DNA of 64,000 nucleotides from Epilithonimonas vandammei (GCF_003860525.1 NZ_CP034161.1:1488001-1552000), one strand, 5' to 3'. Shown: positions 34,265 to 43,272, numbered from the stretch's first letter. Translations and numbers: made by a program. The notes: generated by a model not told the origin, from the sequence alone.

Positions 34265-35488
34265 CTATTTTTTAGGCGTTGGCTGACTTTGGCTCATCTC
34301 CAAAAACCATTGCGGCGGACCTCGAAGATCGAACGTGGCAATCGTTACCAAATTTCCAACTTTACAACAACTACATTTCGGCTGAAAAACTTTTGGCGGA
34401 AGCTTTTCTTTAGGCTGGATGCCTAATTTTTGTTGTAGATTTTTAAGCTTGATACGCTTCCAAGTGCTGCTCAAAAAACCATAATGACGGATTTTTACAA
34501 ATCTTTTCGGTAAAATATGCATCGCAAATCTTCGGATAAACTCCTCGTGGCTCAAAACCATCTGCTTTTTGATGCCTTTTTGGCGGTAATCTTTGTAAGA
34601 AAAAGTGACCGTTTTCGCGTCAATTTTTCTGATTCTCTGGTTACTGATGGCGATTTTATGCGTGTATCTGCCCAAATATTCTACCACAGATTTTGGGCTT
34701 CCAAAAGGCTTTTTAGCATAAACTACCCAAGGTTTTTCCCACAGACTTTGCCTTAATTTTTCGTAATTCCCAGCCTCATTTTCAGTAAATTTTTCTCGTT
34801 GATTTTCATTCAATTTTAATGATAATTGATGCTTCAGTTTCTCACAAAATTTACCCCTGAAAACTTTGCTCAAAGCCTTTACCGGAAAGAGAAATTTCCC
34901 ATCTGAATGGAGATTTTTCCAAGTTCCGCTTTCATCCACACCACCGCCCGGAACAATGCAGTGCAAATGCGGATGAAGGCTCAGATTCTGTCCCCAAGTA
35001 TGCAAAACAGCAATCATTCCCATTTTTAAACCTCGATTTTCACCAAACGTTTGAAGCGTTTCCCAGGCAGATTCAAATAAAAAATCGTACAACATTTTGG
35101 GCTCGTGAAGCGCGGTTTTGTTCAATACATCAGGAAGCGTAAAAACCACGTGGAAATAAGGTACCGGAAGCAGTTCGGTTTCCCGATTTTCAATCCATTG
35201 TTCTCGTTTTTTGCCCTGACATTTTGGGCAGTGACGGTTTCGGCAGGAGTTGTAACTGATGCTTACATTTCCGCATTCATCACAAGCATCGATATGACCG
35301 CCCAAAGCCGAAGTTCTGCACTTTTTTAAGGCAAATAAAGTTCTTAACTGCCAAGAATTAAGTTCTAAATTTTCCAATTTTGAACCTAAAATATTTAAAA
35401 CATCGGCGACTTCGTATTTCGATTTTAAACTTTGATCCTCATTAAATTTAAACCTTAAATCCTGATTTTCAATAGGACTTAAATTCAA
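34265..35488 (-). CDS. tnpA: IS91-family Y2 HUH transposase (type II copy b)
   Basis: A 407-residue transposase. The zinc-binding N-terminal domain has CDECGNVSISYNSCRNRHCP, the HUH motif is SLHPHLHCIVPGGG and the Y2 motif is VVEYLGRYTHKIAISN. The C-terminus has CSCCKVGNLVTIATFDLRGP. An extra polar stretch (SLKLNENQREKFTENEAGN) is absent from copy a. The first codon is TTG directly after the recombinase stop, so translation is probably coupled. Confidence 0.9.
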   Translation of the reverse strand: MNLSPIENQDLRFKFNEDQSLKSKYEVADVLNILGSKLENLELNSWQLRTLFALKKCRTSALGGHIDACDECGNVSISYNSCRNRHCPKCQGKKREQWIENRETELLPVPYFHVVFTLPDVLNKTALHEPKMLYDFLFESAWETLQTFGENRGLKMGMIAVLHTWGQNLSLHPHLHCIVPGGGVDESGTWKNLHSDGKFLFPVKALSKVFRGKFCEKLKHQLSLKLNENQREKFTENEAGNYEKLRQSLWEKPWVVYAKKPFGSPKSVVEYLGRYTHKIAISNQRIRKIDAKTVTFSYKDYRQKGIKKQMVLSHEEFIRRFAMHILPKRFVKIRHYGFLSSTWKRIKLKNLQQKLGIQPKEKLPPKVFQPKCSCCKVGNLVTIATFDLRGPPQWFLEMSQSQPTPKK

Positions 35489-36438
35489 TCACTTCGACCG
35501 ACATTCTTCAAACAAAGTATCGAGCGGTGAAAAGAGTTTTTGTGTGGAAAGTTGTGCAATTTGGAGATAAATCAACGTCGTATCAATACTTTCGTGACCG
35601 AGAAGATTTTTGATGCTCAAAATATCCATCCCATCTTCCAGAAGATGCGTCGCAAAACTGTGCCGAAGCGTATGAACACTCACTTCTTTCAGGATGTTTG
35701 CCGTTTTTGATGCCTGCTTTACCGCCCACTGAACGCCTCGTTGTGAGTAGCGGGAATCAAACTCTCCGCCGGCTCTTCCTTCGCGTGGCATTCCAAAGAG
35801 ATAATTTTCTGGTTTTTCCGCTTCGATATACTTTTTGAGCCCCCGAATCAAATGCTCGGAAAGTGGCAAATAACGGTCTTTTTTGCCTTTTCCCTGAACC
35901 ACTTTGAGTTGTTTTCGACCAAAATCTAAATCGCATAAACGGAGATTTCGAACTTCCATACATCGCAATCCGCAGCCGTAAAGAATGCCGATTAAGATTT
36001 TATGCTTTAAAAGCTTACAGCCGGACAACATCTGCCAAACCTCTTGTTTACTGAGAACTACAGGCAGTTTTTTCTCTCTTTTAATTTCCGGAAGACTCAG
36101 ATAATCGTAGCTCAAACCTTCCGATTTCAGTAAAAATCGAAGTCCGTAAACCGTATGTTTAAAATACGACTGTGAAGGTGATTTTGATTTTTTCTGAAGG
36201 TAAAAAAGGTAATCGTGGATTTGCTCAGGATCCAATTCTGTCGGGATTTTCCCAAAATGCAGCGACACCGCCGCGACGTGTCTGGAGTAATTATTGAACG
36301 TACTCTGACTGCGTCCCAACACCGAAACGGTACGTTCAAAACGGCTTAAAAGTTCTGTAAAACCAGGCACTTCGCGCTTTGCCTGATTGATAATTTTGTT
36401 TTCTCTGAGCTCGTCTGAACTCTTTTTTTTGTTGCCAT
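35489..36438 (-). CDS. tyrosine recombinase of IS91-like element (type II copy b, -1 frameshift)
   Basis: Same layout as copy a. ATG 36438 begins MATKK and an A8 run allows a -1 shift into KSSDELRENKIINQAKREVP. A GTG at 36370 is the only later in-frame alternative and would lose about 23 conserved residues. The catalytic residues are intact (GLRCMEVR, GKGKKDRYLPL, HTLRHSFATH, LLGHESIDTTLIYLQ). The protein is about 80-90 percent similar by eye to copy a. Confidence 0.82.
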
Positions 36439-36511
36439 TCTATTGATTTTTTAATTAACTTTACAAAGTAACTAATTTATGCGATTGGGAAAGCTACCGG
36501 AGGTTTAGTTC

Positions 36512-36639
36512 AACATCGGTATTTCTGTTAGCGGGATTGAAGTTTACATCATAAAGATTTTCGCGAGTTGTTTTTTTTGTTATATTTATAAAAACTAATT
36601 ATAATAATCCCCGCCAACAGAAATACCCAACCGTTACCT
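36512..36639 (+). other. attC-like site 5, hairpin part and R' box
   Basis: Left arm GGTATTTCTGTTAGCGGGA, right arm CCCGCCAACAGAAATACC, R' GTTACCTGCA (36633). It is almost identical to the hairpin of site 8 (42121-42247) although the flanking cassettes differ. Confidence 0.75.
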
Positions 36640-36801
36640 GCAATTCCGCTACTCGAAAACGGAGTTGTTTTTAGCCGCTAACGAAGAAATTTTCACTATT
36701 TTGAATAATCAAATGGTCAAAAATTAAAACCTATAACTATTTGATTATCAATGAATTAATTTAACGTTAGTCAGAATGCTACCAAAAATACGTCAAAACC
36801 T

Positions 36802-37683
36802 ATGAAATTTATTTTACCATTTTTTTTCTGTTTAGTTTTTTCTTTTAGTTTTTCACAAAAATTTCTAATTGAGAAAATTCCTTTTGAATTAACGGACTAT
36901 AATAATATCAAAGTAAAAACTGTCCTTAACAAAAAAGACACTATTTTTTTGACATTTGACACAGGTTCAATAGACTTCTATTTGACAAAGGAAGCGATAA
37001 AAAAGTATCTAAACCCAAAAGGCTTAAAATTGACAATGAATGACATTAGTGATAATTCATTTTCGATAGAGAAACTAGAATGGAGCAACCAACAAGTCTA
37101 CCCTATTGAAACAACAGGACAAGGAACGGATGGTATGTTTGGATGGAATATGTTTCAAAATAAAATTATTGAAATTGATTATGAGAAAAAATTATTGCAA
37201 GTCTATTCAAAACTTCCAAAAATATCAAGAAAATATCAAAAATTTGAAATGAATGTTATGGATGAACATTTTTCAATTAATTTGGATTTGGAAGAGAAAG
37301 GTCAGAAATACAACAGCCAATTTCTTTTTGATACAGGCTTTCAAAAAGCATTAATGTTAGATAATGATTTGTTGACAAAGGCAAAATTTCCAGTAAATGA
37401 ATTAGAAGTTATCAAAACAACTATTTTGCATAATTCAAATAATGATGAAATACCTTTGAAAACTGTAAAAATCAAAAACCTAAAATTGGGAAAAATTTTG
37501 CTGAAAAATGTTCCTGCTGAATTGAATACCTATAATAAACCCGCAGGTTACGAAACTAATTTTCTAGGAAGTGATGTCCTTAAAAGATTTAATATCATTT
37601 TAGATTTTCAGAAAAAAATTGTGTATTTAAAACCAAATAAATACTTTAAAGAAAAATATTTTGACGATAAAAAGAAATCATAA
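36802..37683 (+). CDS. exported retropepsin-like aspartic protease (cassette 6)
   Basis: A 293-residue protein with signal peptide MKFILPFFFCLVFSFSFSQ. Two aspartic protease half-sites are visible, FLTFDTGSIDFYL near residue 48 and FLFDTGFQKALML near residue 175. Each is followed by a flap-like segment, and the C-terminal FLGSDVLKRFNIILDFQKK is typical of bacterial retropepsin-like proteins. It is a two-domain form and therefore could act as a monomer. A 160-bp leader lies between the cassette box (36633) and the start. Confidence 0.82.
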   Translation: MKFILPFFFCLVFSFSFSQKFLIEKIPFELTDYNNIKVKTVLNKKDTIFLTFDTGSIDFYLTKEAIKKYLNPKGLKLTMNDISDNSFSIEKLEWSNQQVYPIETTGQGTDGMFGWNMFQNKIIEIDYEKKLLQVYSKLPKISRKYQKFEMNVMDEHFSINLDLEEKGQKYNSQFLFDTGFQKALMLDNDLLTKAKFPVNELEVIKTTILHNSNNDEIPLKTVKIKNLKLGKILLKNVPAELNTYNKPAGYETNFLGSDVLKRFNIILDFQKKIVYLKPNKYFKEKYFDDKKKS

Positions 37684-37690
37684 AAAGCAC

Positions 37691-37703
37691 TGCAGGTAAT
37701 AAC
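37691..37703 (+). other. R'' box of attC-like site 6 (interrupted)
   Basis: TGCAGGTAATAAC complements GTTACCTGCA with extra TAA. The site continues at 38336. Confidence 0.7.
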
Positions 37704-38338
37704 TAAGCTTTCGTCTTGTCCGCAGGACAGAAGATGAAAGCCCGTTGAACGGAAGCTCCGGTGGCTTTTCAGCAGTATGATGGTCCTCTTATGGGGATGT
37801 CGTTTTCAGAATTTAGATTCACAAAGCAGTTTTTTAGAAGGACTGAAGCATTCGCCAGATTTCTTGCCGGCTTAAAATAGTGGGAAGTTTTTTGACTTTT
37901 GGATTCGCGGGAAGATGGAGGTAGCTGTAAGGCAAGCCTTCGGTTTTCAGCAAAAACCGCAGTCCGTAAACGGTATGTTTAAAGTACGACTGAGAAGGGG
38001 TTTTTGATCGCTTTTGAAGTTCAAAAAGGTAATCTTTGATGTCTTCCGGGGCTAATTCGGTAGGGACTTTACCGAAATGAAGCGCTAAGGCTGCAACGTG
38101 ACGAGAATAATTGTCGAAGGTACGCTTGCTTCTGCCCAGGATGGAAATATTTCTTTCGAAGCGTTGCAGAAGTTCGGCAAAACCGTTAACTTCGCTCGAG
38201 GCACGATTCAGGAATTTGTTGGTCCTTAAATCCTCCGGAGATTTTTTTTTGTAGCCATTTTATATGTTTTTTAAGGGTTAATAAAAACAAAATTACTAAA
38301 ACGGCGAATGGGAAAAGCTACCGGAGGTTTAGTTCAAC
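37700..38338 (-). mobile_element. deleted IS91-like element, type I derivative (about 640 bp), copy C
   Basis: Both ends of type I are present: left hairpin and GTTGAAC at 37744, right GTTCAAC at 38332-38338. Between them only the first part of the recombinase remains (ATG 38258, A9 run, core-binding domain up to about residue 140). The whole transposase is missing. The deletion joins AGAAGGACT of the left end to GAAGCATTCGCC of the recombinase. Copy D has the same junction. Confidence 0.85.
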
Positions 38339-38528
38339 ATCGGTTTTGCAAAAGCGGGGGTGAATTTCTCTTGCGTTGAAAGTTTCATCATTATTAGTCG
38401 CAAAAAACCATTTCGTTTTTTATTTTTTTGTAATTTTGAAAAAACGAAAATGGTTTTTGCTTGGTGCAGTTTTAATAGAAATTTTAGGTGTAAAAGCCCC
38501 GCCTTCGCAAAGCCGTTTCCCGTTACCT
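38336..38528 (+). other. attC-like site 6, hairpin part and R' box
   Basis: Left arm CGGTTTTGCAAAAGCGGGGG, right arm GCCCCGCCTTCGCAAAGCCG, R' GTTACCTGCA (38522). Inner arms AAACCATTTCGTTTTTT and AAAAAACGAAAATGGTTT are complementary. In sites 1 and 9 the same inner stem has different, also complementary, bases. Confidence 0.72.
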
Positions 38529-38581
38529 GCAATTTCAAAACAAATACCGTAAAAAATTAAAAACTAAATAATTATAAATTA

Positions 38582-39121
38582 ATGAAGAGAATCTTTTTGA
38601 CTTTAGGAGTGATTTTATTATCACAAATTACAGACGCACAAACTAAATTAAAAAACAATTACAAAATCGAACTTGGAATCCAAGGAATATCAGTTGGGAC
38701 TGAAATTCCCTTGAGCGACAAATTTTTGGCAGACATCAACCTTGGCTGGGGCGGAATTACGGATCTGTGGCATAATGGAATTTCATATGAGTGGAGTAGA
38801 AATAGCAACAGTCTTTTTGCAAGAGGACAAGTGAGATATTATTTAAGCAGAGAAAGACGTGAAGAAAAAGGACATTCTTTGAAAAATAATGCTGGAACTT
38901 TTATCGCTTATCAAACTAAATTTTATTTTAGTGGAACGGATTATTACAGTCCACAAGTTGGGAAAAGTTGGCTGAATGAAGTTCAATTTGGACAACAGTT
39001 GCCATTAGGAAATCATTTTATTTTCAGATATTATGCTGGACTTGGAAACGGTTATGACTTAGATTATAAAAACAGCACATTTTATCCTGCTTTAGGTTTT
39101 ACGTTTGGATATGCATTCTAA
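38582..39121 (+). CDS. exported outer-membrane-like protein (cassette 7)
   Basis: A 179-residue protein with signal peptide MKRIFLTLGVILLSQITDAQ. The mature part alternates polar and aromatic or hydrophobic residues in beta-strand fashion and ends with YPALGFTFGYAF, a terminal-Phe pattern typical of outer-membrane barrels. A small eight-stranded barrel is likely. No function can be assigned. The cassette is bounded by GTTACCTGCA (38522) and TGCAGGTAATAAC (39129). Confidence 0.75.
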   Translation: MKRIFLTLGVILLSQITDAQTKLKNNYKIELGIQGISVGTEIPLSDKFLADINLGWGGITDLWHNGISYEWSRNSNSLFARGQVRYYLSRERREEKGHSLKNNAGTFIAYQTKFYFSGTDYYSPQVGKSWLNEVQFGQQLPLGNHFIFRYYAGLGNGYDLDYKNSTFYPALGFTFGYAF

Positions 39122-39128
39122 AAGAAAC

Positions 39129-39141
39129 TGCAGGTAATAAC
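39129..39141 (+). other. R'' box of attC-like site 7 (interrupted)
   Basis: TGCAGGTAATAAC complements GTTACCTGCA with extra TAA. The site continues at 39774. Confidence 0.7.
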
Positions 39142-39776
39142 TAAGCTTTCGTCTTGTCCGCAGGACACAAGATGAAAGCCCGTTGAACGGAAGCTCCGGT
39201 GGCTTTTCAGCAGTATGATGGTCCTCTTATGGGGATGTCGTTTTTAGAATTTAGAGGTAAAAAGCAATTTTTCACAAGGACTGAAGCATTCGCCAGATTT
39301 CTTCACGGCTTAAAATAGTGGGAAGTTTTTTCACCTTTGGAATCGCGGGAAGATGGAGGTAGCTGTAAGGCAAGCCTTCGGTTTTCAGCAAAAACCGCAG
39401 TCCGTAAACGGTATGTTTAAAGTACGACTGAGAAGGGGTTTTTGATCGCTTTTGAAGTTCAAAAAGGTAATCTTTGATGTCTTCCGGGTCTAATTCGGTA
39501 GGGACTTTACCGAAATGAAGCGCTAAGGCTGCAACGTGCCTGGAATAATTGTCGAAGGTACGCTTGCTTCTGCCCAGGATGGAAATATTTCTTTCGAAGC
39601 GTTGCAGAAGTTCGGCAAAACCGTTAACTTCGCTCGAAGCACGATTCAGAAATTTGTTTGTCCTTAACTCCTCCGGAGATTTTTTTTTGTAGCCATTTGA
39701 TGAGTTTTTAAAAGGTTAATAAAAACAAAGTTACTAAAACGGCGAATGGGAAAAGCTACCGGAGGTTTAGTTCAAC
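39138..39776 (-). mobile_element. deleted IS91-like element, type I derivative (about 640 bp), copy D
   Basis: Same size and deletion junction (AAGGACT/GAAGCATTCGCC) as copy C, with point differences throughout, for example in the recombinase fragment. Left GTTGAAC at 39182, right GTTCAAC at 39770-39776. No intact gene remains. Confidence 0.85.
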
Positions 39777-39851
39777 ATTGGTTTTGCAATAGCGGTTTTG
39801 AAAGTTCTTTGCGTATAAAAACCGCCATCGCAAAGCCTTTTAACGTTAGTG
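39774..39851 (+). other. attC-like site 7, short hairpin part and R' box
   Basis: Left arm GGTTTTGCAATAGCGGTTTT, right arm AAAACCGCCATCGCAAAGCC, R' GTTAGTGGCA (39845). With a loop of about 17 nt this is the shortest site and pairs almost completely. Confidence 0.78.
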
Positions 39852-39917
39852 GCAAGGCTATGACGACACAACCCGACAGACAAATCGGGTACTTTTTGAC
39901 ATTTTGTATTTTAGTAA

Positions 39918-39947
39918 TTGCTTAAATAAACAAATTGACTATCTTTG
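39918..39947 (+). promoter_or_regulatory. Bacteroidota-type promoter inside cassette 8
   Basis: TTG at 39918-39920, 19 nt spacer, TATCTTTG at 39940-39947 fits the phylum's -33/-7 consensus TTG-N19-TAnnTTTG. The arsR ATG is only 5 nt downstream, so the transcript is probably leaderless or nearly so. Confidence 0.75.
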
Positions 39948-39951
39948 TACT

Positions 39952-40326
39952 ATGGACAACATTTCTTGTATAAGACAACAGGCGGACATTAAGCAAATCA
40001 ACCGTTGTAAAGACCGAGTTTCAGAACTAAACGGTTCGTTTGACTATTTATCGAATGGACTTGAATTAGCGGGTAACAACGTAAGGCTCAAAATTCTTTT
40101 TCTGCTTTATGAAGAAAAACGACTTTGTGTTTGTGATATAAGCGATATTCTTGGTATGACAATTTCAGCAGTTTCGCAACACTTACGAAAACTCAAAGAC
40201 AGAAAGCTCATTGAAACCGAACGTGAAGCACAAACCATTTTTTACTCATTGACAAAAGAGTATGAAAAAATGCTGAAACCGTTTTTCAAAATACTTGACG
40301 AAAACAAAATATTAGAAACATTATGA
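39952..40326 (+). CDS. ArsR-family metal-responsive repressor (cassette 8)
   Basis: About 124 residues from ATG 39952 (MDNISCIRQQADIKQINRC). A longer in-frame start would overlap the promoter. The winged-helix core has RLCVCDISDILGMTISAVSQHLRKL, with the metal-binding CVCD motif. N-terminal cysteines in ISCIRQQ and INRCKDRV may add to the sensing site. It overlaps the transporter gene by 4 bp. Mercury or a similar soft metal is the likely inducer given the neighbours. Confidence 0.88.
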   Translation: MDNISCIRQQADIKQINRCKDRVSELNGSFDYLSNGLELAGNNVRLKILFLLYEEKRLCVCDISDILGMTISAVSQHLRKLKDRKLIETEREAQTIFYSLTKEYEKMLKPFFKILDENKILETL

Positions 40327-40922
40327 AAACAGACAACAAACTAATCGGAGCAGGACTTTTAACAGCAATTGCAGCTTCATTGTGTTGCATTACACCTGTC
40401 TTGGCTCTCATTGCAGGAACAAGCGGACTTGCTTCAACTTTTTCTTGGCTTGAACCTTTCCGACCATATTTTATCGGTTTGACAATTTTGGTTCTTGGTT
40501 TTGCTTGGTATCAAAAGTTAAAACCTAAAAAGCAAATTGACTGCAATTGTGAAACAGAAGAAAAACCAAAATTCATTCAGTCAAAAATGTTTTTAGGAAT
40601 AGTAACAGCATTTGCAATCGTAATGCTTGCCTTTCCATACTACTCAAGCATTTTCTACCTAAAGACAGAAAAGCAAATCATAGTAGTGGACAAATCCAAT
40701 ATTCAAAAAGTAGAATTTACGATTACCGGAATGACTTGTGCAAGTTGTAGCGAACACGTAAATCACGAAGTAAATAAATTGACAGGAATAATAAGTTCAA
40801 ACGCTTCATACGAAAATGGAAACGCAATGGTAGAATTTGACAACTCAAAAACAAATATTTCAGAAATTGAAGAAGCAATAAACTCAACAGGATATTCTGT
40901 AACCGACAAAAAAGAAAAATAG
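40323..40922 (+). CDS. merTP: mercuric transport protein, MerT-MerP fusion type (cassette 8)
   Basis: A 199-residue protein. Residues 1-75 form the MerT-like part, with the Cys pair in AASLCCITPVLALIAGTSG, and another helix is near residue 95. Residues about 130-199 form an HMA domain with FTITGMTCASCSEHVNHEV (MxCxxC), the MerP-like part. Hg(II) is bound by the HMA cysteines, passed to the membrane cysteines and moved across. No mercuric reductase (MerA) is in the cassette, so this is uptake or transfer without local reduction. Confidence 0.85.
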   Translation: MKTDNKLIGAGLLTAIAASLCCITPVLALIAGTSGLASTFSWLEPFRPYFIGLTILVLGFAWYQKLKPKKQIDCNCETEEKPKFIQSKMFLGIVTAFAIVMLAFPYYSSIFYLKTEKQIIVVDKSNIQKVEFTITGMTCASCSEHVNHEVNKLTGIISSNASYENGNAMVEFDNSKTNISEIEEAINSTGYSVTDKKEK

Positions 40923-40923
40923 A

Positions 40924-41130
40924 ATGGAAATCAAATTACAATCAACAATTACTTGCCCCAACTGCGGACACAAGAAAGAAGAAACAATGCCGACTGACGC
41001 CTGCCAATATTTTTACGAATGTGAAAAATGTAAACAAGTTCTTAAACCAAAACAAGGCGACTGCTGTGTTTATTGTAGTTACGGAAGTGTTGCTTGTCCA
41101 CCAATTCAGCAGGACAAAAAATGTTGCTGA
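40924..41130 (+). CDS. GDCCVxC domain small protein (cassette 8)
   Basis: A 68-residue Cys-rich protein starting 1 bp after the merTP stop. It contains CPNCGHKK, YFYECEKCKQVLKPKQGDCC and VYCSYGSVACPPIQQ, i.e. the GDCCVxC family signature. Some family members are selenoproteins with Sec in this motif; here it is a plain Cys codon. The family often sits with mercury genes. It probably binds Hg or zinc in the cytoplasm. The function is not established. Confidence 0.82.
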   Translation: MEIKLQSTITCPNCGHKKEETMPTDACQYFYECEKCKQVLKPKQGDCCVYCSYGSVACPPIQQDKKCC

Positions 41131-41152
41131 CAGACGGAAAACAAAGAAGCCC

Positions 41153-41165
41153 AGCCACTAATAAC
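41153..41165 (+). other. R'' box of attC-like site 8 (interrupted)
   Basis: AGCCACTAATAAC complements GTTAGTGGCA (cassette 8 start) at all but the outermost base, again with extra TAA. The site continues at 42121. Confidence 0.7.
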
Positions 41166-42123
41166 TAAGCTTTCGTTTTGTCTGCAAGACAAGAAATGAA
41201 AGCCCGTTGAACGGAAGCTCCGGTGGCTTTTCAGCAGTATGATGGTCCTCTTATGGGGATGTCGTTTTTAGAATTTAGAGGTGCAAAGCAGTTTTTTCGG
41301 AAGGACTGCTTTTTTTGTGGCGTTGGGTAGCCTTTGGAAGTGGTTTCTGCGGGGTTTTATTGGCTGTAGAGCACAGCTTCCCTTACCCGCAAAGGTTATT
41401 TTGCAGACAAAGGTTGGGTGACAAAATGAAAGTCCTGCGGCGGCCCCCGCTGCCCGAAAACGGCAATGGTCACCAGGTTTCCCTCCTTGCAGCACCGACA
41501 TTTATTGAGCAGCATCTTCCGGTCGAAATCCAAATGCTGAAGTTCGATATTCCTTACTTCCATACAGCGCAGTCCGCAACCGTAGATCAGGCAGATGAGC
41601 AGTTTGTGTTTCAGGAGTTCAGCACTTTGAAGCAATCGCCAGATTTCTTCACGGCTTAAAATAGTGGGCAGTTTTTTCACTTTTGGAATCGCGGGAAGAT
41701 GGAGGTAGCTGTAAGGCAAGCCTTCGGTTTTCAGCAAAAACCGCAGTCCGTAAACGGTATGTTTAAAGTACGATTGAGAAGGGGTTTTTGATCGATTTTG
41801 AAGTTCAAAAAGATAATCTTTGATGTCTTCCGGGTCTAATTCGGTAGGGACTTTACCGAAATGAAGCGCCAAGGCTGCAACGTGACGGGAATAATTGTCG
41901 AAGGTACGCCTGCTTCTGCCCAGGATGGAAATATTTCTTTCGAAGCGTTGCAGAAGTTCGGCAAAACCGTTAACTTCGCTCGAGGCACGATTCAGGAATT
42001 TGTTGGTCCTTAAATCCTCCGGAGATTTTTTTTTGTAGCCATTTTATATGTTTTTTAAGGGTTTAATAAAAACAAAGTTACTAAAACGGCGAATGGGAAA
42101 AGCTACCGGAGGTTTAGTTCAAC
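41162..42123 (-). mobile_element. deleted IS91-like element, type I derivative (about 960 bp), copy E
   Basis: Left GTTGAAC at 41206, right GTTCAAC at 42117-42123. The internal deletion fuses the recombinase after HLDFDRKM to the last 33 residues of the transposase (LLNKCRCCKEGNLVTIA). The result is a chimeric open frame at 41396-41872 that lacks the catalytic parts of both enzymes. Copy F carries the same junction. Confidence 0.85.
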
Positions 42124-42247
42124 ACGGTATTTCTGTTAGCGGGATTGAAGTTTACATCATAAAGATTTTCGCGAGTTGTTCTTTTTGTTATATTTACAAA
42201 AAGCAATTATAACAAGTCCCGCCAACAGAAATACCCAACCGTTAGCG
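42121..42247 (+). other. attC-like site 8, hairpin part and R' box
   Basis: Left arm GGTATTTCTGTTAGCGGGA, right arm CCCGCCAACAGAAATACC, R' GTTAGCGGAA (42241). It differs from site 5 at only a few loop positions. Confidence 0.75.
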
Positions 42248-42301
42248 GAAACACTTGGAGAACTCAAGAAAAAATGAGTAAAATAACTTAATCCTATAAT
42301 A

Positions 42302-43195
42302 ATGTTTGATTTTCGTTTACAAGTATTTCACAAAGTAGCAAAACGACTTAATTTTACAAAAGCTGCCGAAGAATTATTTATTACGCAGCCAGCAGTTTCA
42401 AAACACATACAAGAAATTGAAAGTTTTCTGAAAACTAAACTTTTTGAAAGAAATGGCTCAAAGGTAAAATTAACAAAAGCAGGAATTATATTATTTTCTC
42501 ATACCGAAAAAATATTTGAAACCTATCGTAATTTAGAATTTGAAATTAATTCTCTTTCTCAAAATTTCAACGGAAAATTAAGAATTGGTGCGAGTACAAC
42601 AATTGCTCAATATCTTTTACCTGAAATTTTAGCATCGTTTCATAAAAAATTTGACCAACTTATCGTTTCTTTAGAAGCTAATAATACAGAACAAATTGAA
42701 ATTGCGCTGCAAAAAAATGAAATTGATTTGGGTATCATAGAAGGAAAATCCAAAAAAGCCTATCTAAAATATACCGAATTTGTCAAAGACGAAATTGTTT
42801 TAGTTTCAAATAGCACAAATCCTCTCTCAAAAAGACAGAACATTACTATTGATGAGCTAAAAAACATTCCTCTCTTGTTTCGCGAGCAAGGATCAGGAAC
42901 ACTAGAAGTAATTGCACATCATTTAAAATCTTTGAATGTAAAAATTTCAGATTTAAAAATTGAAATGCAATTAGGCAGCACTGAAAGTATTAAAAACTAT
43001 ATACTTCACAGCAACACTATGGCTTTTATATCATTACATTCCATATACAAAGAACTTAGAGAAAATAAATTTACAATAATAGATGTTCAACATTTGTCTA
43101 TCGAAAGGAATTTTTACTTTATCCAACAACAAGGTCAAGTTGAGGCTTTACCTGAATTATTTATGAAATTTGCCAATCATTATAACTTTAAGTAA
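42302..43195 (+). CDS. LysR-family transcriptional regulator (cassette 9)
   Basis: A 297-residue LysR protein. The N-terminal HTH is KRLNFTKAAEELFITQPAVSKHIQEIE (shown in part: FTKAAEELFITQPAVSKHI). The effector domain has GKLRIGASTTIAQYLLP and LVSNSTNPLSK. It is followed in the same direction by a YeiH-type transporter. In other bacteria LysR regulators of this type sit beside yeiH genes and control them. The start is 52 bp inside the cassette box. Confidence 0.9.
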   Translation: MFDFRLQVFHKVAKRLNFTKAAEELFITQPAVSKHIQEIESFLKTKLFERNGSKVKLTKAGIILFSHTEKIFETYRNLEFEINSLSQNFNGKLRIGASTTIAQYLLPEILASFHKKFDQLIVSLEANNTEQIEIALQKNEIDLGIIEGKSKKAYLKYTEFVKDEIVLVSNSTNPLSKRQNITIDELKNIPLLFREQGSGTLEVIAHHLKSLNVKISDLKIEMQLGSTESIKNYILHSNTMAFISLHSIYKELRENKFTIIDVQHLSIERNFYFIQQQGQVEALPELFMKFANHYNFK

Positions 43196-43272
43196 TGACG
43201 CATAACTTTTTACAATTTCCAACATATCCTTTATTTCAAGAAATTTGTACTAACAATAATATATAAAGTAAG

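Larger units (their letters stand above)
34032..36514 (-). mobile_element. IS91-like element, type II copy b (apparently complete)
   Basis: A 2.48-kb element at the same position and orientation. Left hairpin GTTTTC/GAAAAC with inner TTGTCC-GAA-GGACA, then GTTGAAC at 34077. Right end GTTCAAC at 36508-36514. Both genes are open. It is about 20-25 bp longer overall than copy a despite lacking its 53-bp insertion, mainly because the transposase has extra residues in the middle. Confidence 0.87.

Noticed and set aside
41315-41659. Plus-strand ORFs inside IS91-like copies (also 45416-45760 and 24595-24783)
   Set aside because: They are antisense shadows of the recombinase and transposase and differ between copies as shadows would.
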